Part shown: in pieces, positions 1-12,538 of the stretch
How the letters are laid out: every line of letters starts with the position of its first letter
Numbering within the stretch: the stretch's first letter is position 1
NCBI GenBank assembly: GCA_036571765.1
Contig: BROE01000003.1
Location: 8,987,732-9,051,731 of the forward strand
Direction: 5' to 3'
From: Plecoglossus altivelis
Taxonomy: Eukaryota > Chordata > Actinopteri > Osmeriformes > Plecoglossidae
Length of the DNA stretch: 64,000 nucleotides
Position numbers and translations under genes: made by a program
The notes under the pieces: generated by a model
What the model saw: the letters and a program-made list of their open reading frames with translations, nothing else
Told to the model about the DNA's origin: nothing
Database searches by the model: none

Positions 1-94
1 ACACGTAAACAGGTACAGATAAACACACACCCTTACACACACAGGTAAAAACGTACAGGTAAACATACACACGCACAGGTAAACACACACAAAC

Positions 95-1747
95 CTCTTT
101 ATCTCGTTCAATCTGCAGTCCAGCCTCCAACAGTCCACATTCAAACTCTTCCCTGATGAGGGCCTTTTCTTCCATAGTCATTTTAGACTCCTCCCCCGAT
201 CCATCCAGCCCAACCCCTTGCCCCTCCCCCAGCTCGGCATGTGCATCAGATCTCACAGCTGCTGGCATTGGCAGGCTCCCATTGGACACGATGGAAAGAC
301 GTGGTTGGGAAGTCCGCCTCTTCTTGTAATGATAGGCTAGAACGTAGTCCACCTTCCTGCGTCCATCGGAGAAGAACAGTCCACGGCCAAGCTCTATGTT
401 GGACTCCTGCAACAAGACAAGCCTTTCTGGATGATCTTGTTGTGAAATGACGAGACTTAAGGTTCAGGGTGATGTGTGAGAGGGAGCCGTTAAGGGGTTA
501 AGGCAGGGACAGGCAGAGCTACAGACAACCAGTATGGAGGGGCTAGCACGCACACCCATACGATGATGGGTCCCTCTCTGTAGCTGGAGGAAGAGTTTGG
601 GAGGTTAGAGGGGACTGGGGGAACTGGAGGTTTTGGGAATGTGGGAGTGATATATGGGCGAGAGGATAAGGTTTTGGGGAGGTGTGAGGAGTGTAGGGAG
701 TGAGCCTATGTGGAGAGGTGTGAGAAGTGGAGGGGGGAGGTTTTAGGGAGGGGTGAGGAATTCAGCGGTGAGAGGTTGTGTAGAGACGTGTGGGGCGCAT
801 ACGAGGGGGGGGGGCAATAGGGTGAGGTTAGAGAGGGAAGATCTGAGGAGTGTAGGAGAGGCTATGTGGAGAGGTGCAGAGGTGTGCAGGGAGTCAGGGT
901 GGGGGTATAGTGTCTCACCATAGGGGGCTGGTCTCCTCCAGAATTGGGGTTGGCATTCGGGTTTCCATTGGCCGTGTCCACCCCCAACTCTGAGAGTGAG
1001 CGGGCGAGTGAGAGCAGCTTCTCTGACTGGATGGATGACGACTCACTCATCGCTGTGGCAACACGCATTCGCTCTGTCCCGTTCCATGCTTCTGTGAGAG
1101 GGGACACACACGCAAATACACCATATATTATAGACTAAGGTACAGGATTGGGTTGGGCCAAATTATGTCTAAATGTTTTCTGCATTTAGAATACATTCTT
1201 ATAATAGTGCAACCTTGCCTCAGAATACACACACTTCTTCTTACAAGATAATTTTATGCAACGGCCTACCTAAATAAATTCCTTGTTGAACAAACTATTT
1301 CACTAACAAAATTGTTTTCTGATTCTGATTGTCTAGAGTCTATGAAGATGTGTTTGTAGATTTTTTGTTAGTTGATACATTTGTTCAAGTCCAGCTCACC
1401 TGAACAACATCCTTTTCTACGTTTATGGGAAAGTTTCAAACAGCAGGGAAAGTTGATAGCATAAACAAACGCAGCATCTTCTCCAGCCTATCTCCTTTCT
1501 CCATTCTTTCTTTCCAGAACCTGGCCCAGTGGTCATGCATAGCATCCATGAGACCATAACTAGTTAACTCAGAGTTTTGGCTTGAAGAGATTTTGTCCTA
1601 ACCGAACAACCTTTTTAATGGTGAATATCTGGCCATGGTGGTTTTTCACTGAAAAAACATGGTGTCCATTACCTAACCGGACACACACCCAAACAGACAC
1701 ATCTGCCTGTGGTGGCTGGCTTAAGCAAATGGTGCCAGCACACAAGT

Positions 1748-1823
<76 letters not shown>

Positions 1824-2869
1824 ACACACACACATACCACAGCATCTGATACAGGTTTACGAGTTAGTCAGCAAACACAAGCCCCACACAGAAATAGTCA
1901 TTAACTAAAGGAAAGGTTAAGAGGTCAATGAAGTCTGAACGTCAATTCTCATTTGTGACTGAGATGGGAGTCAGCCATAAGTAACACAAACATATCTACT
2001 TAACTAAAGCAGTCGGACAAAACAAACATATCATGCAGACGTGTTTCTGGTCCTTGTAAGCGTCTTTTCACTAGCCTATCCATAGGCATGACCTAATGGA
2101 CGAGGTGAGGTCAGCAAACAAACCCTTCTGAGCTCAAGCCACGCACGCATTCACACACCCCTCGCCCATGCGTTAACACAGACAAGCGCATACAAATTCG
2201 GCCATACCTGCTTTGACAGGTGTATGCACACACACGCGCGCGCGCTCACACGCCACACATTAACCTATTACTCCCTCCTGCAAAGACGTGGAAAAGATAG
2301 AGGGCAAGACGAAAGTGGGCTCCTGGAATAGACCAGACTACACAAGCACTGCTCCAAACCACTAGTTTGATCACAACATTTTGTTAATACCATATAGCTC
2401 GCTCAACTCAAGTGTGATACATCTAAAAATGAATCGTATCTGCTCGGGAACAATCCAGACATTGACCCTGTATGCCCTATTGAACTTGAAATTTTGCAAC
2501 GAAATATCTCCTGGATTTAATGACATATGGGAAACTGAGTCTAGTCTAGTTGGCTAGCATTAACCCGAAAAATGCAAAGCTGTTAGTAAAATCCGCAGAA
2601 CACAACACACGCTCTATAAATACGTCTTTAATTAAACGCTCATGGGCGCAACAGTTGTCTGCACGCAGATGGTCGGATCAACAACCCCACGAGCACCTCG
2701 CGCATACCACAGCGTGAGTCACCGCGGGTAAGGATTTAAATATTAGCCATGATGAAAACATATATTGTCAATTCTAATTTTCTTCATTAAACATGACAAA
2801 CAGAAGACTAGTCCAAGAGAGCAAAGGTGCGTACTCACCAGTGCCAGAGGAGAATCTGTTCATCGCCAT
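95..2869 (-). CDS. ano2: Anoctamin-2 (calcium-activated chloride channel family), 5' part only
   Basis: Anoctamins are membrane calcium-activated chloride channels or scramblases; this window holds only the cytosolic N-terminus. Exon 1 codes from the ATG at 2869 to 2839 (MAMNRFSSGT, donor GTGAGT). Exon 2 is 1091-919 (AWNGTERMRV...). Exon 3 is 406-95 and carries the family signature LFFSDGRRKVDYVLAYHYKK, followed by REEFECGLLEAGLQIERDKE. The exons join in phase (31+173 = 68 codons; 312 = 104 codons). The DGRRKVDY motif is shared by ANO1 and ANO2; ANO2 is chosen because ANO2-VWF-CD9 is a conserved vertebrate gene order. Exon 3 also holds a low-complexity Gly/Ser/Glu insert before REEF. The transmembrane part lies left of the window. 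Sure of the family, fairly sure of the paralogue. Confidence 0.85.
1092..2838 (-). other. ano2 first intron
   Basis: No further exon seen. It holds a long (CA)n tract at about 1751-1838, a short CG/CA alternating tract near 2230-2250, and otherwise unremarkable AT-rich sequence. Confidence 0.6.
1751..1838. repeat. (CA)n microsatellite
   Basis: About 40 CA units, nearly uninterrupted, inside ano2 intron 1. Confidence 0.95.
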
Positions 2870-2960
2870 GAAGTTGGAGAGAGAAGCGCGAGGCGCAGCG
2901 CTGAGATGGTTGAAAATCCGCGCGCGTTCCCGCACCAGGCTTAACGCGCGCGAGCAGGGC
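2640..2960 (-). promoter_or_regulatory. Likely ano2 promoter / 5' UTR region, CpG-rich
   Basis: Just upstream of the ano2 start codon, 2880-2955 is packed with CG dinucleotides (GCGCGAGGCGCAGCGC, then two further CGCGCG runs) in an otherwise AT/CA-rich neighbourhood. A TGAGTCA-type (AP-1-like) site lies near 2715. Promoter function is inferred from position and composition only. Confidence 0.4.
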
Positions 2961-3331
2961 GGCTAATTCCCTTACCATTCGAGGGATGGAGGGGAATTAT
3001 AAAGGTGTGTTACTGTGGATGGATTGTGCAATGGCACATATGAGCTCTTGTTTGTGTACCATACCAAACCCTTTGTCCTCCCCCCTGTGCTTGATGTGAT
3101 GCCAACTAAGATCCCAAGAAAAAACCTCAAATCAAAGCAGGTCACCCATCCCTGCAGCATCTTCATCTTTCTTTCTCATAACATACAAACACACACAGAG
3201 ACGCACACACACATGAGGAGACACACACACAAAGAGACACACACAGAAAGAAAAAGACAGCGTCCAAAACATGGCATTATGCATAAAAATGTTTGAGAAT
3301 TTATGTAATGTTAATTTTTTATGCAAGAATA

Positions 3332-3337
3332 TTTATT
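3332..3337 (-). terminator. Candidate vwf polyadenylation signal (AATAAA on minus strand)
   Basis: TTTATT on the plus strand reads AATAAA on the minus strand, about 135 bases beyond the vwf stop codon at 3474-3472. Position and hexamer fit; no transcript evidence. Confidence 0.55.
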
Positions 3338-3471
3338 TGATTATACAAATAATGCTTATACAAACACAAATAGACAGTGCATACATACAATATACACACA
3401 CTTTTGTCATAGAGTACACACATACATATAAACACTTGAAAGTATGTCTCGTCTACATGGCATCTCTCTGT

Positions 3472-3988
3472 TTAGGTGCAGCGTTGAGCATGACAGTCAC
3501 AGCGAGTGACAGACAGGACGGTGTGCTGGCTCTGGGTTCCATTGGCACAGCGCAGGGGAACACTCACAGGCTCTGTCTCCATGGCAGAACAGCACACACA
3601 CTCTTGTTCCACTCCACTCTTCTCCAGAGAATACATGGACTTACTGCGACACTTTCCCTGTCAGGCAGGAAGGGCAGGGAAGGAGGAGAAGAAGAAACAG
3701 AGGGAGCGAGAGAAAGGCAAAAGGAGAGAAAGAGAGGGAGAAAGAGAGGGAGAGAAAAGTGGTTTCATGAAGCTCTGTATAATCCAGTCCAGCTGTGTAA
3801 AATGTTTAATCTTTATTGATCGTCATGTTTTGTGTGGCCAGACTGTGTGTGTGTGTCTGCGTTTTTGTGTCAGCTTGTGTTTGGCTTCACCTCACAATAG
3901 TGCAGTTCTATCTGGTGCTCGGACTGGCAGTCATCCACCTTGATGAAGTTCAACATCCCCACAGTTCTTCTACACTCTGGCTCTGTAC
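3472..3988 (-). CDS. vwf: vwf C-terminal cystine knot (CTCK), last two exons
   Basis: The CTCK domain dimerises pro-VWF through its C-termini in the endoplasmic reticulum. Exon 3988-3891 gives EPECRRTVGMLNFIKVDDC and then HYCE. Exon 3657-3472 gives GKCRSKSMYSLEK, a CVCC cluster, LRCANGT (an N-glycosylation sequon) and the final CDCHAQRCT before TAA. The order of cysteines follows the human domain (HYCQGKC, CSCC, CKC) closely. Length matches. Confidence 0.95.
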
Positions 3989-5938
3989 CTGCCCACAGAT
4001 AACAGAAACATGTAGTCCACATGCGCATACACACACACACACACACACACACATATACTCGCAGACATATGCAGACTCTTAAACACGCGCGCGCGCACGC
4101 ACACACAGATTTTGCACCACCTAAAGGTCAAACTCACACATCTCGCAGCAGCTGGTGCCGAGTTGGCTGACTTTCCCCTGGAAAGCAATTAGAGGGAGGG
4201 TGATTGTCACAGAGCTGGACGGGCACGGTACAGAGCTGCGGTCTGAGGTTTAGGAGAGCCGGTGTAGTGTGGTGTGGTCTTACCCCTTCGTCCAGGCACA
4301 GCTGGCGGTTTAAGGGGGGGCAGGTGGTCACTTTCGTCTGTAGGACCAGGTCTCCCTTCCGGTTCACTCCACAGGAGTAAACGCTACAGCCGTCCTCCTG
4401 GGTGCTGTTCACCTAGAGACAGAAGAGACAGAGTGAGTGTGTATGGGAGGGGGGAGAGGGTGGGTCACATGGGTGCTCGTAGGTCTCACCTCCACAGACA
4501 CCACCTGGCCGTCTGGTCGCTGGATAATGCAGACGGTGGGGACACACTGACCGCAACAGGAGTCTGGCTGCTGCTTCAGAGTGTAGCCCTGCATGTTACA
4601 AACACACACACGCACACACATGGACACGCACACACAGGCACACACACACACAGGCACACAGAGACACACAGGCGCACCCACACAGACACACACACATACG
4701 GACACACACACAGGCACACGCACACACACAGGCACACACACAGAGACAAATACAAGCACGCACACACAGACACACACACACACAGGCATTTCAACCAATG
4801 GACTTCAACATGATAAGGATGGTATTGAAGATGAGGACAAAGAAGATGACGATGAAGAGGATGACCACGATGAAGATGACGCCACAGATGATGTCAAAGA
4901 GAAAAGAAGAGCGGAAGAAGATGGGGAGGGTGAAGAGGATGAATACCTCAGGGCAGACAGGGCAGCTGATCCTCCTGCACGCCAGTCTGTATTTCTTAAC
5001 TGCTCCTTCGTCCATCGAGCACTCACAATGAGTACACACATCCACCATGAGTCTCTCCCCTGCCTAAACATACACACACAGATTTCAAAGTGTTACATAA
5101 GAAATGGTTACCTACCCAAGTATGCATGGGAAGTAGTCAATGTGTGTAAGGAGCAGGAGAACTCTTACTCCTATGACGGTATGATTCAGCACACAAGCAT
5201 CCAGGGGAGCTGTAGAGAGGAAGACAAAGACTCAGTGAATTATTTGGCTAGGGTGCAAGGATTCTGTTGTCCTCTGGTAAATCAGATGATCCTGTCTGGC
5301 TCTGGAACATTCTTTATGGATGTTGATCTGTAATAGGGTCCTTTGGCTTGCCAGCACTGCAAATGGATCTAGGGTTGTTAATCCCTGACCTCTATCTACA
5401 CCCTAAACTGTGCCCACTGCAGTGCTTATCCCTGCTCAGTATAACCTTGAGGATAAACTGGGTTATTAGTCAGTCTGGAGAATTGTCCTAGAGAGCCCTC
5501 TGCTGGTTATAGACTGCAGTTGCATTCTAGGACTTCCAACACTATCTTCCAACACTACACATTGTCTTTCCAGTGCGTGCGTGTGTGTGTGTATGCGTGT
5601 GCATATTTACCACAGTAACAGTGTGGGCAACACTCTTGGTTATCACAGCGGAGCTCCGATCCCAGAGGGCAGGATGGAGGGTCCATCAGGGGACAGCTGA
5701 CGTTGGAGCTGGACACAAACACTTCCCCACCCACCTTCACACACTGATGCTGCACACACCTGTCCCCTGGGGAGTGCCACACCTCCCCTATCTAGGTGTG
5801 GGGGGAAAGGAGAGAGAGAGAATGAGGGAGAGGGAGAGAGTATGGGAGAGGGAGTGAGGGAAAGAGAGGAAGGAGTATTGGTGTGAGATACAGAGAGAGA
5901 GAGGGAGAGAGAGTATTGGTGTATGAGATACAGAGAGA

Positions 5939-5986
<48 letters not shown>

Positions 5987-7145
5987 GTATTGGTGTATTA
6001 GATACAGAGAGAGAGAGGAGTGGTGTGGTTCCTCTACTGTACCTGTCTGGTCACCATCGCCAACAATGCGTCACCAAGCATTTCTCCCTCTGTCTCCACA
6101 CAGGTAGTCCTCCGACACTTTCCACAGCACTCCCCCTCTGAGGAGGTGTACGAAGAGCCCTGTACACACAAACACACAAATGCACACAAACACAGATTTG
6201 GTATGCGAGAGGTTACTTTTGACTGTATGATAATTGCTCAGCAGAGAGCATGTCTGACCTGGGGACAGCTTTGGTCACAGACAGGTGGTGTGCACTGGGC
6301 AATGTGCAGGTGTGTGTGGGGGTCCTCCTGCTGGGTGCAAGTGCATCTCTCGCACGACTCCTCCCATTGGCTACCCACCGGATACACCACGCCCCCTATG
6401 ACACACACCTGGGAAGACCGATATTCGATCGGCATGAGGAATCAATGACAGAACACATTGACTCATCACACACACAAACACACACAACACACACACCCAC
6501 CTTATCAGGCTGACACGTGGTCTCTGTGCAGCCACAGTCATTGGTGGATGAGGAAGTGATGTAACCCGGGGGGCAGGACTGGGTGGAGTCGCGGCAGTCG
6601 CATGCACACTCAAACACATCACAGCACTGTGTCTTTTTGACTGACAGCTTGCGGTGACCCGGGCAGGTGGGCGGAGCTCGGAGAGCGCACTCGTCCTTTT
6701 TGCAGACTAAGGCGGAGGCAGAAGGAGGGAAGGTTACGGCCTGTTTGGGGATGAAGCTTCGCGTGGGAGGACGTGTGTGTGGCTGCGTGCTGGACGGCGT
6801 GCCTGAGGGAGTGTCTGTGCTGTAACTCACCACACTGGTGTATGGGCTGACACTCTCCGGGGTTCTGCAGCACCACAGACTGGCCATCTTCACACCGAGG
6901 CACCTCAGGAAGCTTGCAGTTTGCCAAATCACACACTGGAACGCACACGCGTGTACGTTCATTCACAAGACAAATGAAGTTGTTTAGTCGCTGAATGCTA
7001 TTCTGGCAAAAAAATGAAAGATACTAATGTTAAACTGCTTAGGCTATAGGGTGTATCTGTACATACCACACTCATATTCAGGACAGCATTTGGAGTCCCT
7101 CTTCTCTTTCAGAACCTCACATGGTCCACACTCTGGAGCTGTGCA

Positions 7146-7208
<63 letters not shown>

Positions 7209-10200
7209 CAACTGATACGCTGCAAAAAGGCTTTACATTGAGGCTTCTTTCTTTCTTTATATATTATTATTATTATTATTATTATTTTGAGACAGATATG
7301 AAATGTACGACAGGGAGAGAGAGAGGGGAGGACAAGCAGAAATGGCCCACAGCAGAATCCAACCTTAACCACTGTATGTGGACGCCATCTACCCAGGCAG
7401 CTACTGGGCAGCCCTCATTTTCGCTTCTCAACCAGAGTCTGTCTCAGTGTTGAGTAGCGTGTGTTTGTGTGTGTGTGCTTACGTTTGGCATCAGTACAGG
7501 GCCTAGCGGTACAGTTGATGCGTTGGTGGTCCAGACACATACAGATCTGACATGGATTACCATCAGGTGTCCAAGTATGGAAATACTGTTTACAATATAA
7601 CAGACACACACATTAGCAAGGCACAACTGCATCTTAACTGTATGGAGGGGAAGGAATGTACAATTTATTTAGTGTAAATGCGTTGGTCACTTGACTCCCA
7701 CTAGAGGACAGTCAAGTCCTCAGGCTCTAGGTGTCTCACCGGGTGTGAGTGTCCATGCTGGTCCACACACTGGCTGCAGGCCTCTGGTGACACACAGCGC
7801 CCCTGATGCAGCACAGTTCCTCCCTGGCAGAAGCAGCCCTCCGTGGGTGTGTCCATACACAGGGACTGATTGGTCCTGGGAGCGCCCCAATCACCAGGGG
7901 AGGAGCCGATACTGCTGCAGTCCTCCACGCACCCTGTCCGACACCCATCGTACTCCATAGAGCTGGGACACTGCATGGCTGCAACACACACAGTCACACT
8001 TTCACTACAGACAGATAGCTAAACATTGAAAATGAGAGTTTATTTTCATCTCGATTGTATTCAGGATTGAAATCGGGGTTATACAGTCATGGCCAAAATT
8101 GTTGGCACCCCTGACATTTTTCCAGAAAATGAGGTATTTCTCACAGAAAAGTATTGAAATTACACATGTTTTGCTATGCACATGTTTATTTCCTTTTTTG
8201 TGTATTGGAATAACACAAAAAAAAAAAACAGAAAAAAAAGCAAATTTGAACACAATTCACACCAAAAAAACTCAAAAGATGGGCCGGACAAAATTATTTG
8301 CACCCTTTCAAAATTGTGGTTGAATAAGTTTGTTTCAAGCATGTGATGCTCCTTTAAACTCACCTGGGCAAGTAACAGGTGTGGGCAATCTAAAAATCAC
8401 ACCTAAAAGCAGATAAAAAGGAGAGAAGTTGACTCAGTCTATGCATTGTGTTTCTGTGTGTGCCACACTAAGCATGGAGAACAGTAAGAGGAAAAGAGAA
8501 CTGTCTGAGGACCTGAGAACCAAACTTTTGGAAAAATATCAACAATCTCAAGGTTGCAAGTCCAACTCCAGAGATCTAGATGTTCATTTGTCCACAGTGC
8601 GCAACAAGATCAAGAAGTTTGCAACCCATGGCATTGTAGCTAATCTCCCTGGACGTGGACGGAACAGAAAAATTGATGAAAGGTTTCAACGCAGGATAGT
8701 CCGGATAGTGGATAAGCAGCCCCAAACAACTTCCAAAGAAATTCAAGCTGTCCAGCAGGCTCAGGGTGCATCAGTGTCAGCACTATACGTCGAAATTTGA
8801 ATGAAATGAAACCCTATGGCAGGAGACCCAGGAGGACCCCACTGCTGACACAGACACATAAAAAAGCAAGACTACAGTCTGCCAAAATGTACATGAGTAA
8901 CCCAAATTCCTTCTGGGAGAACGTCTTACGGACAGATGAGACCAAGATAAANNNNNNNNNNCACCCATCCAATATGAGAGACCTGGAGCAGTTTGCAAAA
9001 GAAGAGTGGTCCAAAATTCCGGGTGAGAGATGTAAGAAGCTTATTGATGGTTATAGGAAGCGACTGATTTCAGTTATTTTTTCCAAAGGGTGTGCAACCA
9101 AATATTAAGTTAAGGGTGCCAATAATTTTGTCCGGCCCATCTTTTGAGTTTTGTGTGAAATTGTGTCAAATTTGCTTTTTTTCCTGTTTTTTTTTGTGTT
9201 ATTCCAATACACACAAAGGAAATAAACATGTGCATAGCAAAACATGTGTAATTTCAATACTTTTCTGTGAGAAATACCTCATTTTCTGGAAAAATGTCAG
9301 GGGTGCCAACAATTTTGGCCATGACTGTATATATATAAGTAATATACCAAGACACACACACTCACACACACACACACACAACTCACGGCAGAGATGAGGG
9401 CTCCTCCACTCCACACACACGCCGGCCTGTCGGCAGAGTTGTGTGTAGGTGGAGATGAGTTCACACACATCTGTCTCCTGACAGGCCTGCTCCTCACACC
9501 GGGCCAAGAACAGCTGGATGGGGACAAGAGGGTGACATGGAGCGAAGACCTCTGAACGCAGGGCCTGACATCCCAGCGTGGCCCCTGATGCACACACGGC
9601 CTTCTGCCTCGGCACGCACACACCTCCCGGCCCGGCCGCCGTCCAATCGGACACGAACGCGACTTGGTCGGTCGTGGAGGTGCCGTTGCGGAGCGACAGC
9701 TGGTCAACCCTTTCCTCCTCGCAGGAACCTGAGGGAGGGGAGTTGGAGGGATCATGAGCGCGGGTGTCTATGTGAGAATGTATGTTCTCTGCTGTGGAGG
9801 CTGGGGGATGGTCTCAGGGGGAGTGTATCTACCACAGAGCCCCTGGGAGGGGTGTTTCAGGGTGGAGGCATGGAGGGTGATGGTGAACTCGTTGCTCTGC
9901 GGCGTGAAGGTCAATACGAAGCCACGGTCTGAAGTCAGGTGCAGCATCACTCCTCCATAGCTCACCACCTCCAGACCCCTAGACCTCCAGGGCAGGCGGA
10001 GCACTTCGCTGTCCATGGTTACCTATGCACACAAACATACATGTAGACATGCACAGACAGACACACACACACACACACACACACATACATACATACAGAC
10101 ACACACACACCGTAATTAATTGCTAGGCTCCTCACCATTTATATCAACAATTAACACCACCAGTAGGCACCAAACAACAGAAAACATGTACAAACATGTT

Positions 10201-12503
10201 TGTGTACATACACACTCACAGAATCACACTCGCACTCACACACAAACACACACACACAAAGTTTACCGTCATGTCATCCTGTAGCATGAGTGTGCTGGCT
10301 CCGTGCGACACTTCCATAGCCCTCATGCAGATCTGGTCGTGATTGGCCGATCCCTGACAGGGCCCACTGTGCAGCTTGACCTCCGCCCCTTTCCCTGTCC
10401 CGTTGCCCCCGGCAACGGCGAGCAGTGTGTAGGAACAGAGCCCCTCCTCGTCCAGCCTCAGGGCCATGCTGTCAAACCTCACCACATGATGGCTGGCACC
10501 GCCCATACACATACCTAAAAACACAACCCACTCAGCGTACAATCCCCTCGGAGTAGACACACAATACAATCAGCACACACCCTGCACTTAACAAACACAC
10601 ACTTAACACATACACCACCAGTCAAAAGTTCAGATTACTTTGTCCTATTAATTCGAATGGGAGGGTGTGTCCCTTGGTGACTTTTTGACTGGTAGTGTAC
10701 ACAGACACGCCCAACACAGACGCTCAGTCCTCACAATCCACTCTGTACCTATTTGGAACATGTAGTACATGTACACACAAAACACTCAGTATGCATCATC
10801 CCGACAATGACAGCTGCCAACAGGCTGTAACATTCTAGACAGTTAAACCACAGAGGGGGAAAGCCCAAGTGGCAGGCAGCAGGCAAGATAACCAACGGTT
10901 TTGTTTGGAGTTGTGGTGTGTTTGTATTGGCTGGTCCCCTGGTGGTGGGAGGGGAGGGGGGGGGGGTCCACTCACAGGGACACTCCCAGTGGCAGCCGCA
11001 GGTCTCCTGGACTTTAATTGGAGGCAGATTGTTCCTGCAGACTGGGGGCTCCAGCCTGTCACAGTTAACCTTGTGGCTCTGCACCGTGACCGCTCCACTG
11101 GGGTGGCACCGCACTGAGTGGCAGCCGTCCTCCAGCAGCCACGACTCACCAGGCTGAACACACACACGTGCGAGCACAAATACACACACGTACAGTGTAC
11201 ATACCCACAAATACACATGCCTACATGGAGCATACACTCATGCATACGGTAAGCCAAATATCATGGAGACGTTATGATTATTCAGGGCCCTTTAACAGAA
11301 CACTTGGTCTCACCTTCCTCTCCTTTCCTTCATCATCCACACACACTCCTGGAGGACCGGCTGTAGAGGAACACACGACATCAACCTCTTTCTCATTATC
11401 AGTGTGAGTGTGTGTGAGTGATTGTGTGAGTGTGTGTGTGTACCTCTACAGAGTCGCTCTGTAAAACCATGGTCAAGGCTCAGCAGCATCAGTAGCTGTT
11501 CCATACTGTTCAGGTGCATGGTGTTGCGGTGGTTGCCATGATCACTGAGCACACTCAGTTCGGTCCTGTCATAGTCGGGGCCAATCCCAATCGGGAACAC
11601 GGAAACCCCTGGTAGCAGGGGAGAGATAGAAGCAGAGTATAACATCATCTTCAGTTACAGACTCTCAAAGTGAAGAAGCCTGATTCTTGAACAACGAGGC
11701 AGACATGATGTTGGGATGATGTCACTGAAGTACCTGCAGTCAGTGCCTCAGTAGAGGCTTCCTGAACCTTATCGGATGACTTGTCAGTCACCAACATAAC
11801 CACCACTTTGGCCACGCCCACTCGGCCCCCACTGGCTGGGGAGATGGCCGTTTGAACAGCGAATCGCAAGCCAGCACCTGAACGACAACCAATGACCTTA
11901 TTTTACCAATCAGCTTTATCGGTGTGTGTATATGTATACAGTATGTGTGAGTGTATGTTTGTGAATGTATACGTGTGGTTGTATATGTGTGTGTGTATGT
12001 GTGTATATATGCGTCAGTGTATATTTGTGTGTATATGTGTCAGTGTATATTTGTATGTATATGGGTCAGTGTTCATGTGTCAGTCTACATGTGTCAGTGT
12101 ACATGTGCCAGTGTATATGTGTCAGTGTAAATTGGTTAGCGTACATGTGTGAGTGTGCATGTGTCAGTGTACTTGTCCCAGTGTATATGTGTGAGTGTAC
12201 ATGTGCCAGTGTACATGTGTCGGTGTATATGTGTCAGTGTACATGTGTGAGTGTGTATGTGTGAGTGTACTTGTCCCAGTGTACATGTGCCAGTGTACAT
12301 GTGCCAGTGTACATGTGCCAGTGTAAATGTGTGAGTGTATTTACCCAGTGCAGGGGCAGAGTTTGCCTTCCTGGGTAGTTTGTTAACAAGGTCCAGTAGA
12401 TTTGTTCTGCTCTGCTCCTCCTTCCAAGACACCCCAACAGTGCTGCTCTGCCCGTACAGCACCACACCCACCTGGGTGTTGTTCTGACCTACACACACAC
12501 ACA

Positions 12504-12538
<35 letters not shown>

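Larger units (their letters stand above)
8084..9327 (+). mobile_element. Degenerate Tc1/mariner-type transposon with long inverted repeats
   Basis: Ends are inverted copies: CAGTCATGGCCAAAATTGTT at the left and its complement at the right (9308-9327), flanked by TA on both sides (8082-8083, 9328-9329), the Tc1 target-site duplication. The inverted repeats extend about 200-230 bases (8084-8310 against about 9105-9327), including a second conserved block GATGGGCCGGACAAAATTAT near 8279 mirrored near 9140. The element sits in the vwf intron between exons 9387 and 7978, in the opposite orientation to vwf if its transposase is taken as forward. Ten Ns lie inside (8952-8961). Confidence 0.93.

Noticed and set aside
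4593..5333. 246-codon plus-strand open frame over vwf C-domain exons
   Set aside because: It is CA-repeat translation (Thr/His) followed by the complement of a vwf exon and intron; no splice logic or known domain.
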